Source: a bacterium
Lineage (GTDB): Bacteria; Sumerlaeota; Sumerlaeia; MVZB01
Length of the DNA: 64,000 bases
Assembly (NCBI GenBank): GCA_021372575.1
Contig: JAJFUE010000088.1
Location: 16,688 to 80,687 of the forward strand
Direction of reading: 5' to 3'
Shown one piece after another: positions 1 through 9,076 of the stretch. How positions within the stretch are numbered: the stretch's first letter is position 1; each line of letters starts with the position of its first letter. The notes under the pieces were generated by a model. That model was not told the DNA's origin and searched no databases. It worked only from the letters and a program-made list of their open reading frames with translations. Both the position numbers and the translations under genes were made by a program.

Positions 1-3
1 ACG

Positions 4-792
4 TTGCTGCGTCGCATCAAGCTTACGCTCCAGTATGACGGTTCGGCTTTCCTGGGATGGCAGTCTCAGGAAAACGGCCCGACCGTCCAATCCGCGATCG
101 AGACCGCCATCGAGTCGATCACCGGCGGGCACGTGCGCGTGCATGCGGCGGGACGGACCGACACCGGCGTGCACGCGCTGGCCATGCCGGCGCACTTTGA
201 CTTGGAGCACACGATCCCGGTCGAGCGGCTCGCGCTCGCGCTCAACCACTTCCTGCCGGAGGCGGTAAGCGTACTTTCGGCCGAGGAAGTCGCGCCGGCG
301 TGGGACGCGCGCCGCAGCGCGATCATGCGCTGGTATCGGTATCAAATTTTGCGCGCGCGCGTGCGGCAGCCTCTCGGCCCGCGCGCGTGGCAGGTGTGGC
401 ATCCGCTCGACCTCGATTCAATGAACGAGGCCCTCACGCTCCTTCAAGGCGACCACGATTTCTCGGGCTTCCGTTCGAGCCAGTGCCAGAGTCGCCGCAC
501 ACGTCTGACGCTCGAGGAAGCGAGCCTCACCGCCGCCGGCGACCTGCTCGCGATCGATTTCAAATGCCGCTCGTTCCTGCATCACATGGTGCGGTTCATG
601 GTCGGGACGGTCGTGGCGATGGGATTGGGGAAAATCGATCGCGACCGGATGCTGCTGATCCGCGACAAAGGCCAGCGCCCGCAACTGATTTATTGCGCGC
701 CGCCCGAAGGGCTATGCCTGATGCAGGTCGGATATGGCGAAGACGAGCGCAAGGAAATCCTCAACGCGCACCCGACGCCGCCGAGTTTTTAG
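4..792 (+). CDS. truA: tRNA pseudouridine(38-40) synthase TruA
   Basis: TruA converts U38-U40 in the tRNA anticodon stem-loop to pseudouridine in the cytoplasm. The 262-residue protein has the usual family length. The catalytic block GRTDTGVHA lies at residues 50-58, with Asp53 as the expected nucleophile, and the N-terminal LQYDGSAFLGWQ and central SFLHHMVRFMVGT blocks are also typical. The frame opens with TTG (MLRRIKLTL) three bases into the window, and family members usually begin at this position. The true start could still lie just upstream, outside the window. The next gene is convergent, so nothing can be said about operon partners. The identification is secure; only the start is uncertain. 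Confidence 0.96.
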   Translation: MLRRIKLTLQYDGSAFLGWQSQENGPTVQSAIETAIESITGGHVRVHAAGRTDTGVHALAMPAHFDLEHTIPVERLALALNHFLPEAVSVLSAEEVAPAWDARRSAIMRWYRYQILRARVRQPLGPRAWQVWHPLDLDSMNEALTLLQGDHDFSGFRSSQCQSRRTRLTLEEASLTAAGDLLAIDFKCRSFLHHMVRFMVGTVVAMGLGKIDRDRMLLIRDKGQRPQLIYCAPPEGLCLMQVGYGEDERKEILNAHPTPPSF

Positions 793-978
793 TCCCACAG
801 CGGACTGAACGCGTTAACACCAGTTTCAGCCAGGTATATGTCAGCGTGCTCAGGAGGATCGTGTTTATTTGATTCAATACCCAGCCCCGTACAAGGGGCG
901 GCAGACACGGGATTTTTGCCCGCCCGCCGGGGTCATCTGCTTCCGCTCCGCCGCGGCGTATATTAACGGATCGCCGCC

Positions 979-1485
979 CTATTTGGATGACTGTGTTTGC
1001 ATATAATTGGTCAACTCCCGATCCCAAACTCTGGCGCTATTCACGTCAGAAAAAGCAATACGAACTTCAGACGTATTCTCAGTTTTTTCTTCCTTCCTCA
1101 CTTCTCCACTCTCGGTCACCGTTTCGATGCTTCCCGTAGAAGTAATTTTTCTTTGAAGAATGAGATGGACCTCGGTATTTTTCCCAATCCCATAATCTTC
1201 CATGATTTGTCTTTTCGAGGATTGGACCAGATCTAATGGTATTTCGACTTTACCGACGATCTTGTATTGACCGGGTCCATGAGCTTCTTTATGAAGCCAA
1301 GTCTCTGTGAATTTTAATCCTCGCTCATCCATCTTTACGTTTGAATACGAAACATGGAACGTGAACATCTCATCCTTCCAAACCGCGGTATTCTTGGAAA
1401 GAAGGCTCTCGACTCGGTTCCCCGATTGCACCGCACACCCCGACACAATCACAGCCAGAAAAAGCAGAAGAATGCATTTTCTCAT
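979..1485 (-). CDS. Small predicted lipoprotein, function unknown
   Basis: This is a 168-residue protein with a short hydrophobic signal and a lipobox ending VSGC (Cys17), so it is probably lipidated and envelope-anchored. I do not recognise the mature domain, which is rich in charged residues and beta-prone. The start at 1485 is chosen because a strong GGAGGGAG Shine-Dalgarno sits just upstream. The longer frame reaching 1533 would bury the lipobox behind a 16-residue polar leader. The gene is visibly AT-richer than its neighbours and uses many A/T-ending codons, which suggests recent acquisition. It converges on truA and is followed by no clear terminator. Confidence 0.72.
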   Translation of the reverse strand: MRKCILLLFLAVIVSGCAVQSGNRVESLLSKNTAVWKDEMFTFHVSYSNVKMDERGLKFTETWLHKEAHGPGQYKIVGKVEIPLDLVQSSKRQIMEDYGIGKNTEVHLILQRKITSTGSIETVTESGEVRKEEKTENTSEVRIAFSDVNSARVWDRELTNYMQTQSSK

Positions 1486-1586
1486 CGAAAATCTCCCTCC
1501 GAAATTGAGCTTCGGTTGCATCTCACGATGCAATAATCCGCCGTAATCCTTAGATCATCAACACTAATTCCGAGTCACTACACTGG

Positions 1587-1612
1587 CCTATACGCCCTAT
1601 ACGACCTATACG
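1587..1612. repeat. 9-bp tandem repeat (CCTATACGC-type)
   Basis: Three copies of CCTATACG occur with a 9-bp period (1587, 1596 and 1605) in the spacer between the lipoprotein gene and dapA. The period and the TATA/GG word resemble the TATAGGTCC repeat at 56225-56260. Confidence 0.7.
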
Positions 1613-1713
1613 CCCTCTTTCTGAGAATCCTTGACTATTCACCCCCATCCATTACAAATAGACTGTGCGCAATGCGGGTGATCCGCATCATTATGCCGAC
1701 GAGGGGTTTGGTC

Positions 1714-2592
1714 ATGCAACTGAAGGGCTCAATGGTCGCCATCGCGACCCCATTCAAAAACGGCGGGATCGACACCGAGGCTTATCGTCGGCTCATCGAG
1801 TTCCAGATCGAGAACGGCACGTCGGGCATCGTCCCGTGCGGCACGACCGGCGAATCCGCCACGCTCACGCACGACGAGCACGAGCAGCTCATCCGCACCA
1901 CGATCGACCTTGTGAAGGGGCGCGCGCTCGTGATCCCCGGCACCGGCTCCAACTCCACGCGCGAAGCGCTGCGCCTGACGCGCGCCGCCAAGGATGCGGG
2001 CGCCGACGCCGCGCTGCTCATCACCCCGTATTACAACAAGCCCACGCAGGAAGGGCTGCGCCGGCACTACGACACCGTCGCCGCCGAAGTCGATATCCCG
2101 ATGATCGTCTATAACGTGCCCGGCCGCACCGGGGTCTCGATCGAGCCCGACACGCTGGCGCGGCTCGTCGCCGACCACGACAATATCGTGGCCGTCAAGG
2201 ACTCGACCGGCAACCTCGACTGGACGAGCGCCGTGTGCGGCATCAAGCGCCTCGCGGTGCTTTCGGGCGACGACTCGGCCACGCTGCCGATGATGGCGCT
2301 GGGGGCCGTCGGCGTGATCTCGGTGCTGGCCAACATCGCGCCCAAGGCCGTCTCGGACATGGTCTGCCGCGCGTCGTCGGGCGACTGGGCGGGCGCGCGC
2401 GAAGTCCATCACCGCTACTTCAAGCTGATGCGCGCGATGTTCGTCGAGACCAACCCGATGCCGGTCAAGGCCGCGATGGAGCTGATGGGCCTGATCGGGC
2501 CGGAGATCCGCCTGCCGCTCGTCCCGGTCAGCGACCCGAACCGCCTGAAGATCAAGCAACTGATGCAGGAAGTCGGGCTGATCAAGGCGTAA
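1714..2592 (+). CDS. dapA: 4-hydroxy-tetrahydrodipicolinate synthase DapA
   Basis: DapA condenses pyruvate with L-aspartate semialdehyde in the diaminopimelate/lysine pathway in the cytoplasm. The 292-residue protein has the family length. With the start at 1714 the numbering falls almost exactly on the E. coli enzyme: GTTGES with Thr44-Thr45, YNVPGRTG with Tyr133 and Arg138, and the Schiff-base lysine in VKDSTG (Lys162). The start at 1714 is preferred over the frame's first ATG at 1672 because a GAGGGG motif lies about 8 bases upstream and the protein then begins in typical fashion (MQLKGSMVAI). It is flanked by repeat-rich spacers and appears monocistronic. Confidence 0.96.
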   Translation: MQLKGSMVAIATPFKNGGIDTEAYRRLIEFQIENGTSGIVPCGTTGESATLTHDEHEQLIRTTIDLVKGRALVIPGTGSNSTREALRLTRAAKDAGADAALLITPYYNKPTQEGLRRHYDTVAAEVDIPMIVYNVPGRTGVSIEPDTLARLVADHDNIVAVKDSTGNLDWTSAVCGIKRLAVLSGDDSATLPMMALGAVGVISVLANIAPKAVSDMVCRASSGDWAGAREVHHRYFKLMRAMFVETNPMPVKAAMELMGLIGPEIRLPLVPVSDPNRLKIKQLMQEVGLIKA

Positions 2593-2931
2593 GCAGGCGC
2601 CAGAAAACAGGCCCGCGCCTTCTCTTGGAATTGATTTCGTTTTTGAACCGCGAAGCGGTTCGGTCTCAAAGCCGGAGGCTGGTTTGGCGAACTTGTTCGA
2701 CAAACCAGTCCCCGGTCGAATCGCAAGAAACCCTGAACCGGTTTACCGGTTCGATCATCATCCATCCTTCCCCACAACCCCATTTTTATTTTTCTGCATC
2801 GCTCATCTCCCCCATTCCTCCCATTCTTCCCATCTCCGCCTCGGGTCCTTTCCGTCCTTTTCGTCCTTTAGGCCCTTGAGCAATCCTTTCCCCGACCTTA
2901 TGATATCCATCCGACGACGACGAGGTGCCCA
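2593..2931. repeat. Spacer with three hairpins and a degenerate C/T-rich repeat tract
   Basis: No gene is seen here. Positions 2646-2662 form a small palindrome (GAACCG/CGGTTC). Positions 2679-2708 form a 13-bp stem (CTGGTTTG/CAAACCAG arms with one mismatch). Positions 2735-2752 form GAACCGG-TTTA-CCGGTTC. Downstream, 2795-2880 is a run of near-repeated words such as CCCATTCCTCCCATTCTTCCC and TCCTTTTCGTCCTT. The layout resembles the other repeat-filled spacers in this window. Confidence 0.7.
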
Positions 2932-4740
2932 TTGTCACCCAAGCTCTCCAAGCCCACATCCTCCGAACGCCGCCGCATTGCCGGCTGGGTGCGCGACGGT
3001 TCGCTGCTGCTTGCGCTTGCGCTGTGCGTGTTCAGCATGGATTCGAATCTCTCGCCGTGGCGGCTGTGGTGGCCGATGGCGCTGGCGTTTGTTTCGTGCG
3101 CGCTGACGCTGGTCCTGCCAAACCGCCCGATCCTGCGCTGGCGGCATCACATCTGGCTTGCCGTTCTCATCCTCGTGCCGCTCGGCCGCGGCATGCTTTC
3201 GCTTCACGGTCCGCTGCCGGCCGAGGGGCTGCGCGAGCTGCAGGGGCTGATGTCGATCGCAATGGTGGCGTCGGCGCTGTGGCTGATGGCCGCGGCGCGC
3301 CCGGATCGGGCGTTCGGGATCTGGACGTTCGCGCTGGCGCTGGGCGCGCTCGTTTCGGCCCGGCTTGCGCCGAAAGGCCAGTTGACGATTTATCCCCCGT
3401 TCGTCATCACCGCCATCGGCGCGCTCATGGGCGCGGTCGGCTGGCTTCGCCTGACTTCGTTCCGGCGCTGGATCGAGTGGTCGGGCGGCATGCGCGTCAC
3501 CGCGCGCCGCACGATGCGCATCCGGCGCGAGGAATTCGCCGGCGCGGCCGGGCGGCTCTCGCTGCGCATCGTGTCGCTGGCGTTCGGGTGCGTGCTCGGC
3601 TGGCGCATCTTCACGCTTCAGCAGCCGCCCTCGGTCGCGGAGGCCCTGCGGGTCGCCGAGGGCATGCGCGAGCAGGAGCTGTTGTGGACGCAATCGCTGC
3701 TGCTCGGGTGGGGCCACGGCACGCTCGAGCGCCTGATGGAGGCGTTTTCGCGCCCGCACCCGATGCTGCCGCCACAGTGGGGCGGCATGACCTACATCCT
3801 TGCCACCGGCGGCCTCGCCGGCTTCGGACTGCTGCTTGTTCTGCTCACCTACATGATGCTGTGGCCGCGCGGCCGCTGGGGCGTCGAGACCGAGCCGCTC
3901 GCGCCGGCCGCGGCGCACTGGGGCGTGATGCCGCTGCTCACGACCGGCGGCCTGCTGCTGACCGGCGGCCCGCGCTCGGAGATGGCAATCCTGGCGCTGG
4001 CCGGCTGGCTGGCGCTGGCGCTCGTCAAGGCCCGCATCGATGCGGGGCGCGACGGCGGCGGACTGCCGGTGAGCCACATGGCAGGAACCATCCTGCTCGG
4101 CATGACCGCCGCGGTCCTCATTTTCAGCCTCGCGCGGCCCGCGTGGGGCATGTCGATTTACCTCCACACGAATCGCGACAGGATGTCGCCCGAGGGCTAC
4201 CGCGCACGGCTCGAGCGCGCGAGCGAGCTCAACGAGCATGAACCGCGCATCCTGATGGCGCTTGCCGACTCGTGGCGCCAGACGATGACGGACTCGCCGG
4301 CGTGGAGCGAATCCAATTACCTCACCGTCGTGCGCCTGTATCACGACGCGGAAGATCTCGACCCCTACGACAGCAACATCCCGCTGCACCTGGCCGATTT
4401 CCGGATTCGCGCCGAGCGCCCCGCCATCGACACGCTCGAAGAGGCGCTCCGCCGCATGCCGAAGGACACGAACCTGATCAAGGAATTGCTCGTCGAGGCG
4501 CGCCGCCAGAAACAACCCGACCTCGCCTATCAAATGCTGCAACGCGGACTGATGACCGATCCCGCGGATCCGTGGTGGTGGATGCAGCAGGCCGAATCGG
4601 CGCTCGAACTCGGCGAGCTGCCGCAGGCCCAACGCGCCATCGACATCGCGCTCACCGGCGGTCCCGACAACGCCGCGACGGTGAAGGCCGCATGGAGCGC
4701 CGCCCACAACGCCCTGCCGGCCCTGCCGCCCGCCGGCTGA
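2932..4740 (+). CDS. O-antigen ligase-like polytopic membrane protein with C-terminal TPR-like region
   Basis: The 602-residue protein has about ten hydrophobic segments in residues 25-400. A WaaL/Wzy-type region around residues 245-305 (GWGHGTLERL, then a hydrophobic segment rich in Gly and Leu) is where O-antigen ligases and polymerases carry their P..G.GPG-type motif. Residues 410-600 are soluble and helical, with a TPR-like alternation ending in a run around LLQRGLMTDPADPWWWMQQAESAL. A role in transfer or polymerisation of surface glycan at the periplasmic face is inferred. The start is TTG at 2932, preceded by GACGAGG; no better ATG is available. The TPR tail is common in such proteins from PVC-type bacteria. 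The exact substrate cannot be read. Confidence 0.72.
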   Translation: MSPKLSKPTSSERRRIAGWVRDGSLLLALALCVFSMDSNLSPWRLWWPMALAFVSCALTLVLPNRPILRWRHHIWLAVLILVPLGRGMLSLHGPLPAEGLRELQGLMSIAMVASALWLMAAARPDRAFGIWTFALALGALVSARLAPKGQLTIYPPFVITAIGALMGAVGWLRLTSFRRWIEWSGGMRVTARRTMRIRREEFAGAAGRLSLRIVSLAFGCVLGWRIFTLQQPPSVAEALRVAEGMREQELLWTQSLLLGWGHGTLERLMEAFSRPHPMLPPQWGGMTYILATGGLAGFGLLLVLLTYMMLWPRGRWGVETEPLAPAAAHWGVMPLLTTGGLLLTGGPRSEMAILALAGWLALALVKARIDAGRDGGGLPVSHMAGTILLGMTAAVLIFSLARPAWGMSIYLHTNRDRMSPEGYRARLERASELNEHEPRILMALADSWRQTMTDSPAWSESNYLTVVRLYHDAEDLDPYDSNIPLHLADFRIRAERPAIDTLEEALRRMPKDTNLIKELLVEARRQKQPDLAYQMLQRGLMTDPADPWWWMQQAESALELGELPQAQRAIDIALTGGPDNAATVKAAWSAAHNALPALPPAG

Positions 4741-4967
4741 CGTTCGTGGGCTGTGACGCGAAAAAAAAGAAATCGTCCAACGCAAGACAAAGCGGCGTTA
4801 CCCATGTTCCCGATCTAAACACAAGCCGCCGCACTGCAAAGTACGTGCTGCCCTGCAATCGGCAAACGGAAATTATTTTCGAGAACTCTTTTACGTTTGG
4901 ATTACGAGTCAACATGAAACGGTGCTTCTTCACAAAAGATGAAAATGAGCAGTGGATTTCGAGCCAT

Positions 4968-5176
4968 CCCAGGCCCGAAGGGCCGGCAGGTTGTAGCCGG
5001 GGTTGAGCGCAGCGAACCCCCGGTCGAGGACTGTTGTGACCCGAGCCCCGACGGGGCGACAGAGGTTTCGCGCGCCATTTCTGTCGCCCCTTCGGGGCTC
5101 GAATGTTTTTTGCGTTCCACCGGGGGTTCCCGTTGGTCACCCCCCGGCTACAACCTGCCGGCCCTTCGGGCCTGGG
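4968..5176. repeat. 209-bp nested inverted-repeat (foldback, MITE-like) element
   Basis: The ends 4968-5002 and 5142-5176 are perfect 35-bp inverted copies (outermost word CCCAGGCCCGAAGGGCC). Inside are a second pair of arms (GAACCCCCGGT near 5013 and its complement near 5118) and a third, about 20 bp, at 5043-5063 and 5081-5101 (GAGCCCCGA...GGGGCGACAGA). The whole unit could fold into one long branched hairpin. No protein is encoded and no target-site duplication is obvious. It resembles non-autonomous palindromic elements dispersed in environmental bacterial genomes. Confidence 0.88.
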
Positions 5177-5300
5177 TTATTTTCGAGATCAATTGGCCGC
5201 AGCTTGAATTAAGAATTTTCGTAATAGAGCGAGTGACAAAAGTCTTGAGGCAATCGCCGTAATCGAAATGGGGCTCGGTTTCGAAGTTCGGTGTTGATTC

Positions 5301-5384
5301 GATTACGATTACGATTACGATTACGATTACGAGCACGAGCACGAACACGAACACGAGCACGAACACGAGCACGAACACGAGCAC
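5301..5384. repeat. Hexanucleotide tandem array: 5 x GATTAC then 9 x GARCAC
   Basis: Fourteen uninterrupted 6-bp units are visible: five GATTAC followed by nine GAGCAC or GAACAC. The same two-part hexamer signature recurs at 8934-8963 (reverse complement), 59095-59124 and 63331-63361. It is a microsatellite-like array, not a CRISPR, because there are no spacers. Confidence 0.95.
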
Positions 5385-5409
5385 GAACCGATAACTTACG
5401 GCAAGCGCT

Positions 5410-7242
5410 CTACTGCAGCGATTCCCACACTTTTTGCATCTCATCGGGCGTGAGACCGCGCCGGATCATCGCGCTCTGCAGCGCGTCGCGCGACGACTGA
5501 TCGCCCGGATTGAGCCGCACGGCGCGCGTCAGCGCCTCCTGCGCCTCCGCGTATTTGCCCGCGGCGCACATGGCCGATCCCAGGTCCTGCCAGCCTTCGG
5601 CCAGATCCGGCTTGAGCATGAGCGCGCGCTTGAGCAGTTCCAGCGATTCCTCCTTGCGCCCCTGGTAAAAACGCGCCCGCGAAAACTTGAACGTGATCAG
5701 CGCGTTGTTCGGATTGAGCCGATACGCCTTTTCCAGTTCGGCCGCGAAGCGCTCCTTGTCCGCCACGGCCGCATACTGCGTCGCGCGCAGGTAATGCCAA
5801 TACGCGCGGTTCGGCTTAAAATCCCGCACCGGCCACCACAGCGCCGCATACAAAACCGCGCATGCTGCGATCCATGCGCCGACTTGCAGAACCTGTTTCT
5901 GTTTCGCCAGCCGCAGCCAGTTCACCACGCCATAGGCGGCCGGCATCGCCAGCAGCGGCAGCATCGGCGCGCGATACCGCGCCTCGAGGAAGCAGATGAT
6001 GTAGGTGAAGTACAGGACGCACAAATATGCCACGATCCAGCCGATCATCATCCGGCGGTTCGGCGCGCGGCGCCTTCTCATCGCGAACCACTGCGCGAAC
6101 CCAGCCATAGCGAGCACGAACACGACGGCGAAGTTGCCCGGCAGCCGGCCGAGCAGCGGCGACGCCTCGCGGTCCAGCGTCAGCATGTCGTTGCCGTATT
6201 CGGCCGGCCCAAGCATCCGCACCGCGCGCTGCATCGTCAGCGCCAGCGCCTGCGCCGGATGCTCGCGCACAAACTCCATCGCCTTTTGCGTAAAATACCG
6301 CGACACGCCGCTGTAACCGAGCCGCCGGCCGACTTTTTGCTCGACCGCGCGCACGATCGCCAGGTCGTCGAAATGCGACCACCCGACGCGGTGCAACATC
6401 TCGTCGAGCCCCGGCACGGTCGGCACGATCAGGTTCGCCTCGGGATTGTTGCCGATATAAAGATTGAGCCCTCCGTTGGCCGCAATTAGCACAAATTCGC
6501 CGCCGGCGTTGTTATTGCGAATCGTGACCGGCGCGATCGCGGCCGCCGTCCCGACCGCAAGCAGCGCCGCGTGACCCGCCGCGCGCTTCCATCCAATCCG
6601 CCCCCAGCCCGCCAGCATCATCCCGAGCATCATGAGCGGCGCCATCGGCAGCACATTCGACCGCACGAGCGCGAGCGCGCCCAGGATCAGACCCGCAGCC
6701 AGCGCCGCGCCCCACGCCGGCCGCGCGAGCCATCGCTTGAACGCGAGCGCCAACAGCAGCGTCAGCGTGATCGTCAGCGTCGGGTCGACGAGTTCGCTTT
6801 CGAAATAAATGAACAGCCAGTAACCGCCGATGAGCGCCGCGATGAGCCCCGCGACCCGCCCGAACAGCCATCGCCCGATCCACCATGTCAACACCACATT
6901 GAGCAGGCCCATCGCCATCTGCACGGCAACCGCCGCCCAGAAATTCGGCCCCGCGGCCATGTAGATCAGCGCGACGAAATACGCGTAACCCGGCGGTTTC
7001 GCGAACGGGTGATACGGGATCATCGGGTTTGGGAAACCCTCCGGCCGCGACCACTCGCCGGTGGCGATCCCCCTGGCCCAGTAGTTGTGAAACTCCGCAT
7101 CGACGAACGGCGCGTGCAGCGCAGGGTCGCTCCGCATCTCGTGCCAGTAGGCCAGGCGCACCGCGCCCGACAGGATCACGATCGAGGCCAGCGCGACGCA
7201 TTCCCATCGGGCGACAGAGCTGTGATGCGATCCGGATTTCAT
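5410..7242 (-). CDS. GT-C family membrane glycosyltransferase with C-terminal TPR repeats
   Basis: The protein has 610 residues. An N-terminal membrane anchor is followed by a periplasmic loop with an acidic pair (VDAEFHNYW) and then eight to ten further hydrophobic segments. This is the layout of dolichyl/undecaprenyl-phosphate-sugar-dependent mannosyltransferases and ArnT-like enzymes. Residues from about 520 on form TPR units (AYRLNPNNALITFKF, LLKRALMLKPDLAEGW, ALTRAVRLNPGDQ). It probably transfers a lipid-linked sugar to an envelope acceptor, with the TPR part recruiting partners. The start at 7242 (MKSGSHHS) follows a G-rich Shine-Dalgarno. The longer frame to 7551 would overlap glnA and its terminator, so it is rejected. 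Donor and acceptor are unknown. Confidence 0.8.
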   Translation of the reverse strand: MKSGSHHSSVARWECVALASIVILSGAVRLAYWHEMRSDPALHAPFVDAEFHNYWARGIATGEWSRPEGFPNPMIPYHPFAKPPGYAYFVALIYMAAGPNFWAAVAVQMAMGLLNVVLTWWIGRWLFGRVAGLIAALIGGYWLFIYFESELVDPTLTITLTLLLALAFKRWLARPAWGAALAAGLILGALALVRSNVLPMAPLMMLGMMLAGWGRIGWKRAAGHAALLAVGTAAAIAPVTIRNNNAGGEFVLIAANGGLNLYIGNNPEANLIVPTVPGLDEMLHRVGWSHFDDLAIVRAVEQKVGRRLGYSGVSRYFTQKAMEFVREHPAQALALTMQRAVRMLGPAEYGNDMLTLDREASPLLGRLPGNFAVVFVLAMAGFAQWFAMRRRRAPNRRMMIGWIVAYLCVLYFTYIICFLEARYRAPMLPLLAMPAAYGVVNWLRLAKQKQVLQVGAWIAACAVLYAALWWPVRDFKPNRAYWHYLRATQYAAVADKERFAAELEKAYRLNPNNALITFKFSRARFYQGRKEESLELLKRALMLKPDLAEGWQDLGSAMCAAGKYAEAQEALTRAVRLNPGDQSSRDALQSAMIRRGLTPDEMQKVWESLQ

Positions 7243-7394
7243 CGCGGCCCCCCGTCGAATCCCGATCAGTTTAAGCCGAAATATTTTTTTGCGCAAAGCC
7301 CGAACATGGCGTCGAGCCGAGCATTTCTTCCTACCATTTGGTAGGACATCCCGGCGCGAGCCCACCAAAATGTAGCTTTTTTCGAACCCGCGGC

Positions 7395-7433
7395 CGCAAA
7401 AAATTTTCCCCGCCGGCCTCACCGGCGGGGAAA
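7395..7433 (-). terminator. Rho-independent terminator of glnA
   Basis: The stem is formed by 7405-7416 and 7422-7433 (TTTCCCCGCCGG and its complement) with a 5-base loop. On the minus strand it is followed by an ATTTTTT run. It lies about 30 bases after the glnA stop, between glnA and the downstream glycosyltransferase gene. Confidence 0.9.
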
Positions 7434-7463
7434 TCCCGTCCAATCCGACGTTTTCGTCGGGAC

Positions 7464-8894
7464 TTAAATGTCGAAATACAGGGCGAACTCGTATGGATGC
7501 GGGCGCAGGCGGATCTGGTCGATCTCGGCCTCGGTCTTGTAGCGGATCCACTCCTCGATGACGTCCTCAGTGAACACGTCGCCCTTGAGCAGGAAGTCGT
7601 GGTCCAGTTCGAGGGCCATCAGGGCCGCGTCGAGCGAACCCGGGACCTTCTTGATCAGCTTGGCCTCCTCGGCCGGCAGGTCGTAGATGTTCTTGTCCAT
7701 CGGCTCGCCCGGATCGAGCTTGTTCTGGATGCCGTCGAGGCCGGCCATCATGATCGCGCTGAAGCAGAGGTACGGGTTGCAGCTCGGGTCGGGCGGGCGG
7801 AACTCGATGCGCTTGGCCTTTTCCGACGAGCTATAGACCGGGATGCGGATCGCGGCCGAACGGTTGCGCTGGCTGTAGGCCAGGTTGACTGGGGCCTCGA
7901 AACCCGGCACAAGCCGCTTATACGAGTTGGTCGAGGGCGCAGCGAAGGCGAGGATCGCGGCCGAGTGCTTGATGAGGCCTCCGATGAAGTGCAGCGCCAT
8001 CTCGCTGAGGCCGGCATAGCCGTTGCCGTAGAACAGGTTCTTGCCGCCCTTCCAGATCGACGTGTGAACGTGCATGCCGCTGCCGTTGTCGGCGAAGAGG
8101 GGCTTGGGCATGAACGTCACGGTCTTGCCGTACTTATGCGCCGTGTTCTTGATGATGTACTTGAACAGCATCAGCTTGTCGGCCTCGGAGACCAGCGACC
8201 CGAACTTCATGCCGATTTCGGACTGGCCGCCGGTGGCGACCTCGTGGTGATGCATTTCGATGTCGAGCCCGCATGCCATCATGGTCAGCATCATCTCGGT
8301 GCGCAGGTCCTGGAAGTGATCCATCGGCGGGCACGGGAAGTAGCCTTCCTTGAAGCGGGGCTTGTAGCCCAGATTCGGTTTCTCGTCACGGCCGCTGTTC
8401 CACTGGCCTTCGATCGAGTCGATCGCGTAGAACGAGGCGTTGGGCTTGGAGTCGAAGCGCACGTCGTCGAAGATGAAAAACTCGGCTTCGGGGCCGAAAT
8501 ACGCGGTGTCGCCGATGCCGGTCGAATTGAGGTAGGCCTCGGCCTTGAGCGCGATGTTGCGGGGGTCGCGGCTGTATTTTTCCTTCGTGATCGGGTGCGC
8601 GATGTTGCAGATAAGCGACAAAGTGGTAGCTTCGCGGAACGGATCGATGAGCGCGGTCGCCGGATCGGGGATGAGCAGCATGTCGGACTCATGGATCTTC
8701 TGCCAGCCGCGGATGGAGGAGCCGTCGAAGCCGGCGCCGTCCTCGAAGATGCTTTCGTTGAGCTGGCAGGCGGGGTGGCTCACATGCTGCCACAGGCCCG
8801 GAAAGTCCATGAACTTGAAATCAACGACCTTGACATCCTTCTCTTTGATCAGCTTCAGGACATCCTGCGGTGTTTTGCAATCTCGCGCTTCCAT
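7464..8894 (-). CDS. glnA: Type I glutamine synthetase GlnA
   Basis: GlnA makes glutamine from glutamate, ammonia and ATP in the cytoplasm. The 476-residue length is typical of the dodecameric GS-I class. Signature blocks are present: FDGSSIRGW near residue 60, the FGPEAEFF metal site, NGSGMHVH, the ATP-binding [12 protein letters not shown] region and [24 protein letters not shown] (Tyr about 404) matches the adenylylation-site block of GS-I beta enzymes, so covalent control by a GlnE-type enzyme is possible. The start is the ATG at 8894, with GGAGG about 8 bases upstream; the preceding TTG at 8897 is less well placed. A hexamer repeat (8934-8963) lies just upstream. Confidence 0.97.
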   Translation of the reverse strand: MEARDCKTPQDVLKLIKEKDVKVVDFKFMDFPGLWQHVSHPACQLNESIFEDGAGFDGSSIRGWQKIHESDMLLIPDPATALIDPFREATTLSLICNIAHPITKEKYSRDPRNIALKAEAYLNSTGIGDTAYFGPEAEFFIFDDVRFDSKPNASFYAIDSIEGQWNSGRDEKPNLGYKPRFKEGYFPCPPMDHFQDLRTEMMLTMMACGLDIEMHHHEVATGGQSEIGMKFGSLVSEADKLMLFKYIIKNTAHKYGKTVTFMPKPLFADNGSGMHVHTSIWKGGKNLFYGNGYAGLSEMALHFIGGLIKHSAAILAFAAPSTNSYKRLVPGFEAPVNLAYSQRNRSAAIRIPVYSSSEKAKRIEFRPPDPSCNPYLCFSAIMMAGLDGIQNKLDPGEPMDKNIYDLPAEEAKLIKKVPGSLDAALMALELDHDFLLKGDVFTEDVIEEWIRYKTEAEIDQIRLRPHPYEFALYFDI

Positions 8895-8933
8895 CAAGTG
8901 CCTCCACGTAATTGTGACGAACCTGTTTCCTTC

Positions 8934-8963
8934 GTGCTCGTGCTCGTTCTCGCGATCGTAATC
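8934..8963. repeat. Hexamer repeat, reverse-oriented copy of the GATTAC/GAGCAC family
   Basis: Five 6-bp units read GTGCTC, GTGCTC, GTTCTC, GCGATC and GTAATC, the reverse complement of the GATTAC/GAGCAC array at 5301. It lies 40 bases upstream of the glnA start. Confidence 0.8.
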
Positions 8964-9076
8964 GGACGCCGAGCGCGAGCAACGGCCTCAGGATCTGGCG
9001 GTCCATCCAGCTCATGCCGACCAGGCCGGCTTCATGCCCACCCCACTTTGCCAGATTCATGCCTAAATTGATATCG

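Larger units (their letters stand above)
4741..5409. other. Repeat-bearing spacer without a gene
   Basis: This 669-base gap separates two convergent genes. It contains a nested foldback element (4968-5176) and a hexamer tandem array (5301-5384), annotated separately. The stretch 4741-4967 is AT-richer and shows neither a supported reading frame nor an RNA gene. Confidence 0.7.

Noticed and set aside
2925..4241. Overlapping 438-codon frame in the O-antigen-ligase-like gene
   Set aside because: It has shadow composition (Arg/Ala-rich) and no motif; the 2932 frame has clear membrane segments.
5301..5384. CRISPR-like array
   Set aside because: It has 6-bp units with no spacers; it is a microsatellite-type tandem repeat.
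7243..7551. N-terminal extension of the GT-C/TPR gene
   Set aside because: It would overlap glnA and its terminator and lacks signal-like or conserved sequence; 7242 has a Shine-Dalgarno.
8895..9076. Sigma-54 promoter for glnA
   Set aside because: I looked for TGGCAC-N5-TTGCA-type elements upstream of glnA. The TGGCAAAG sequence at about 9050 does not have the correctly spaced -12 element.
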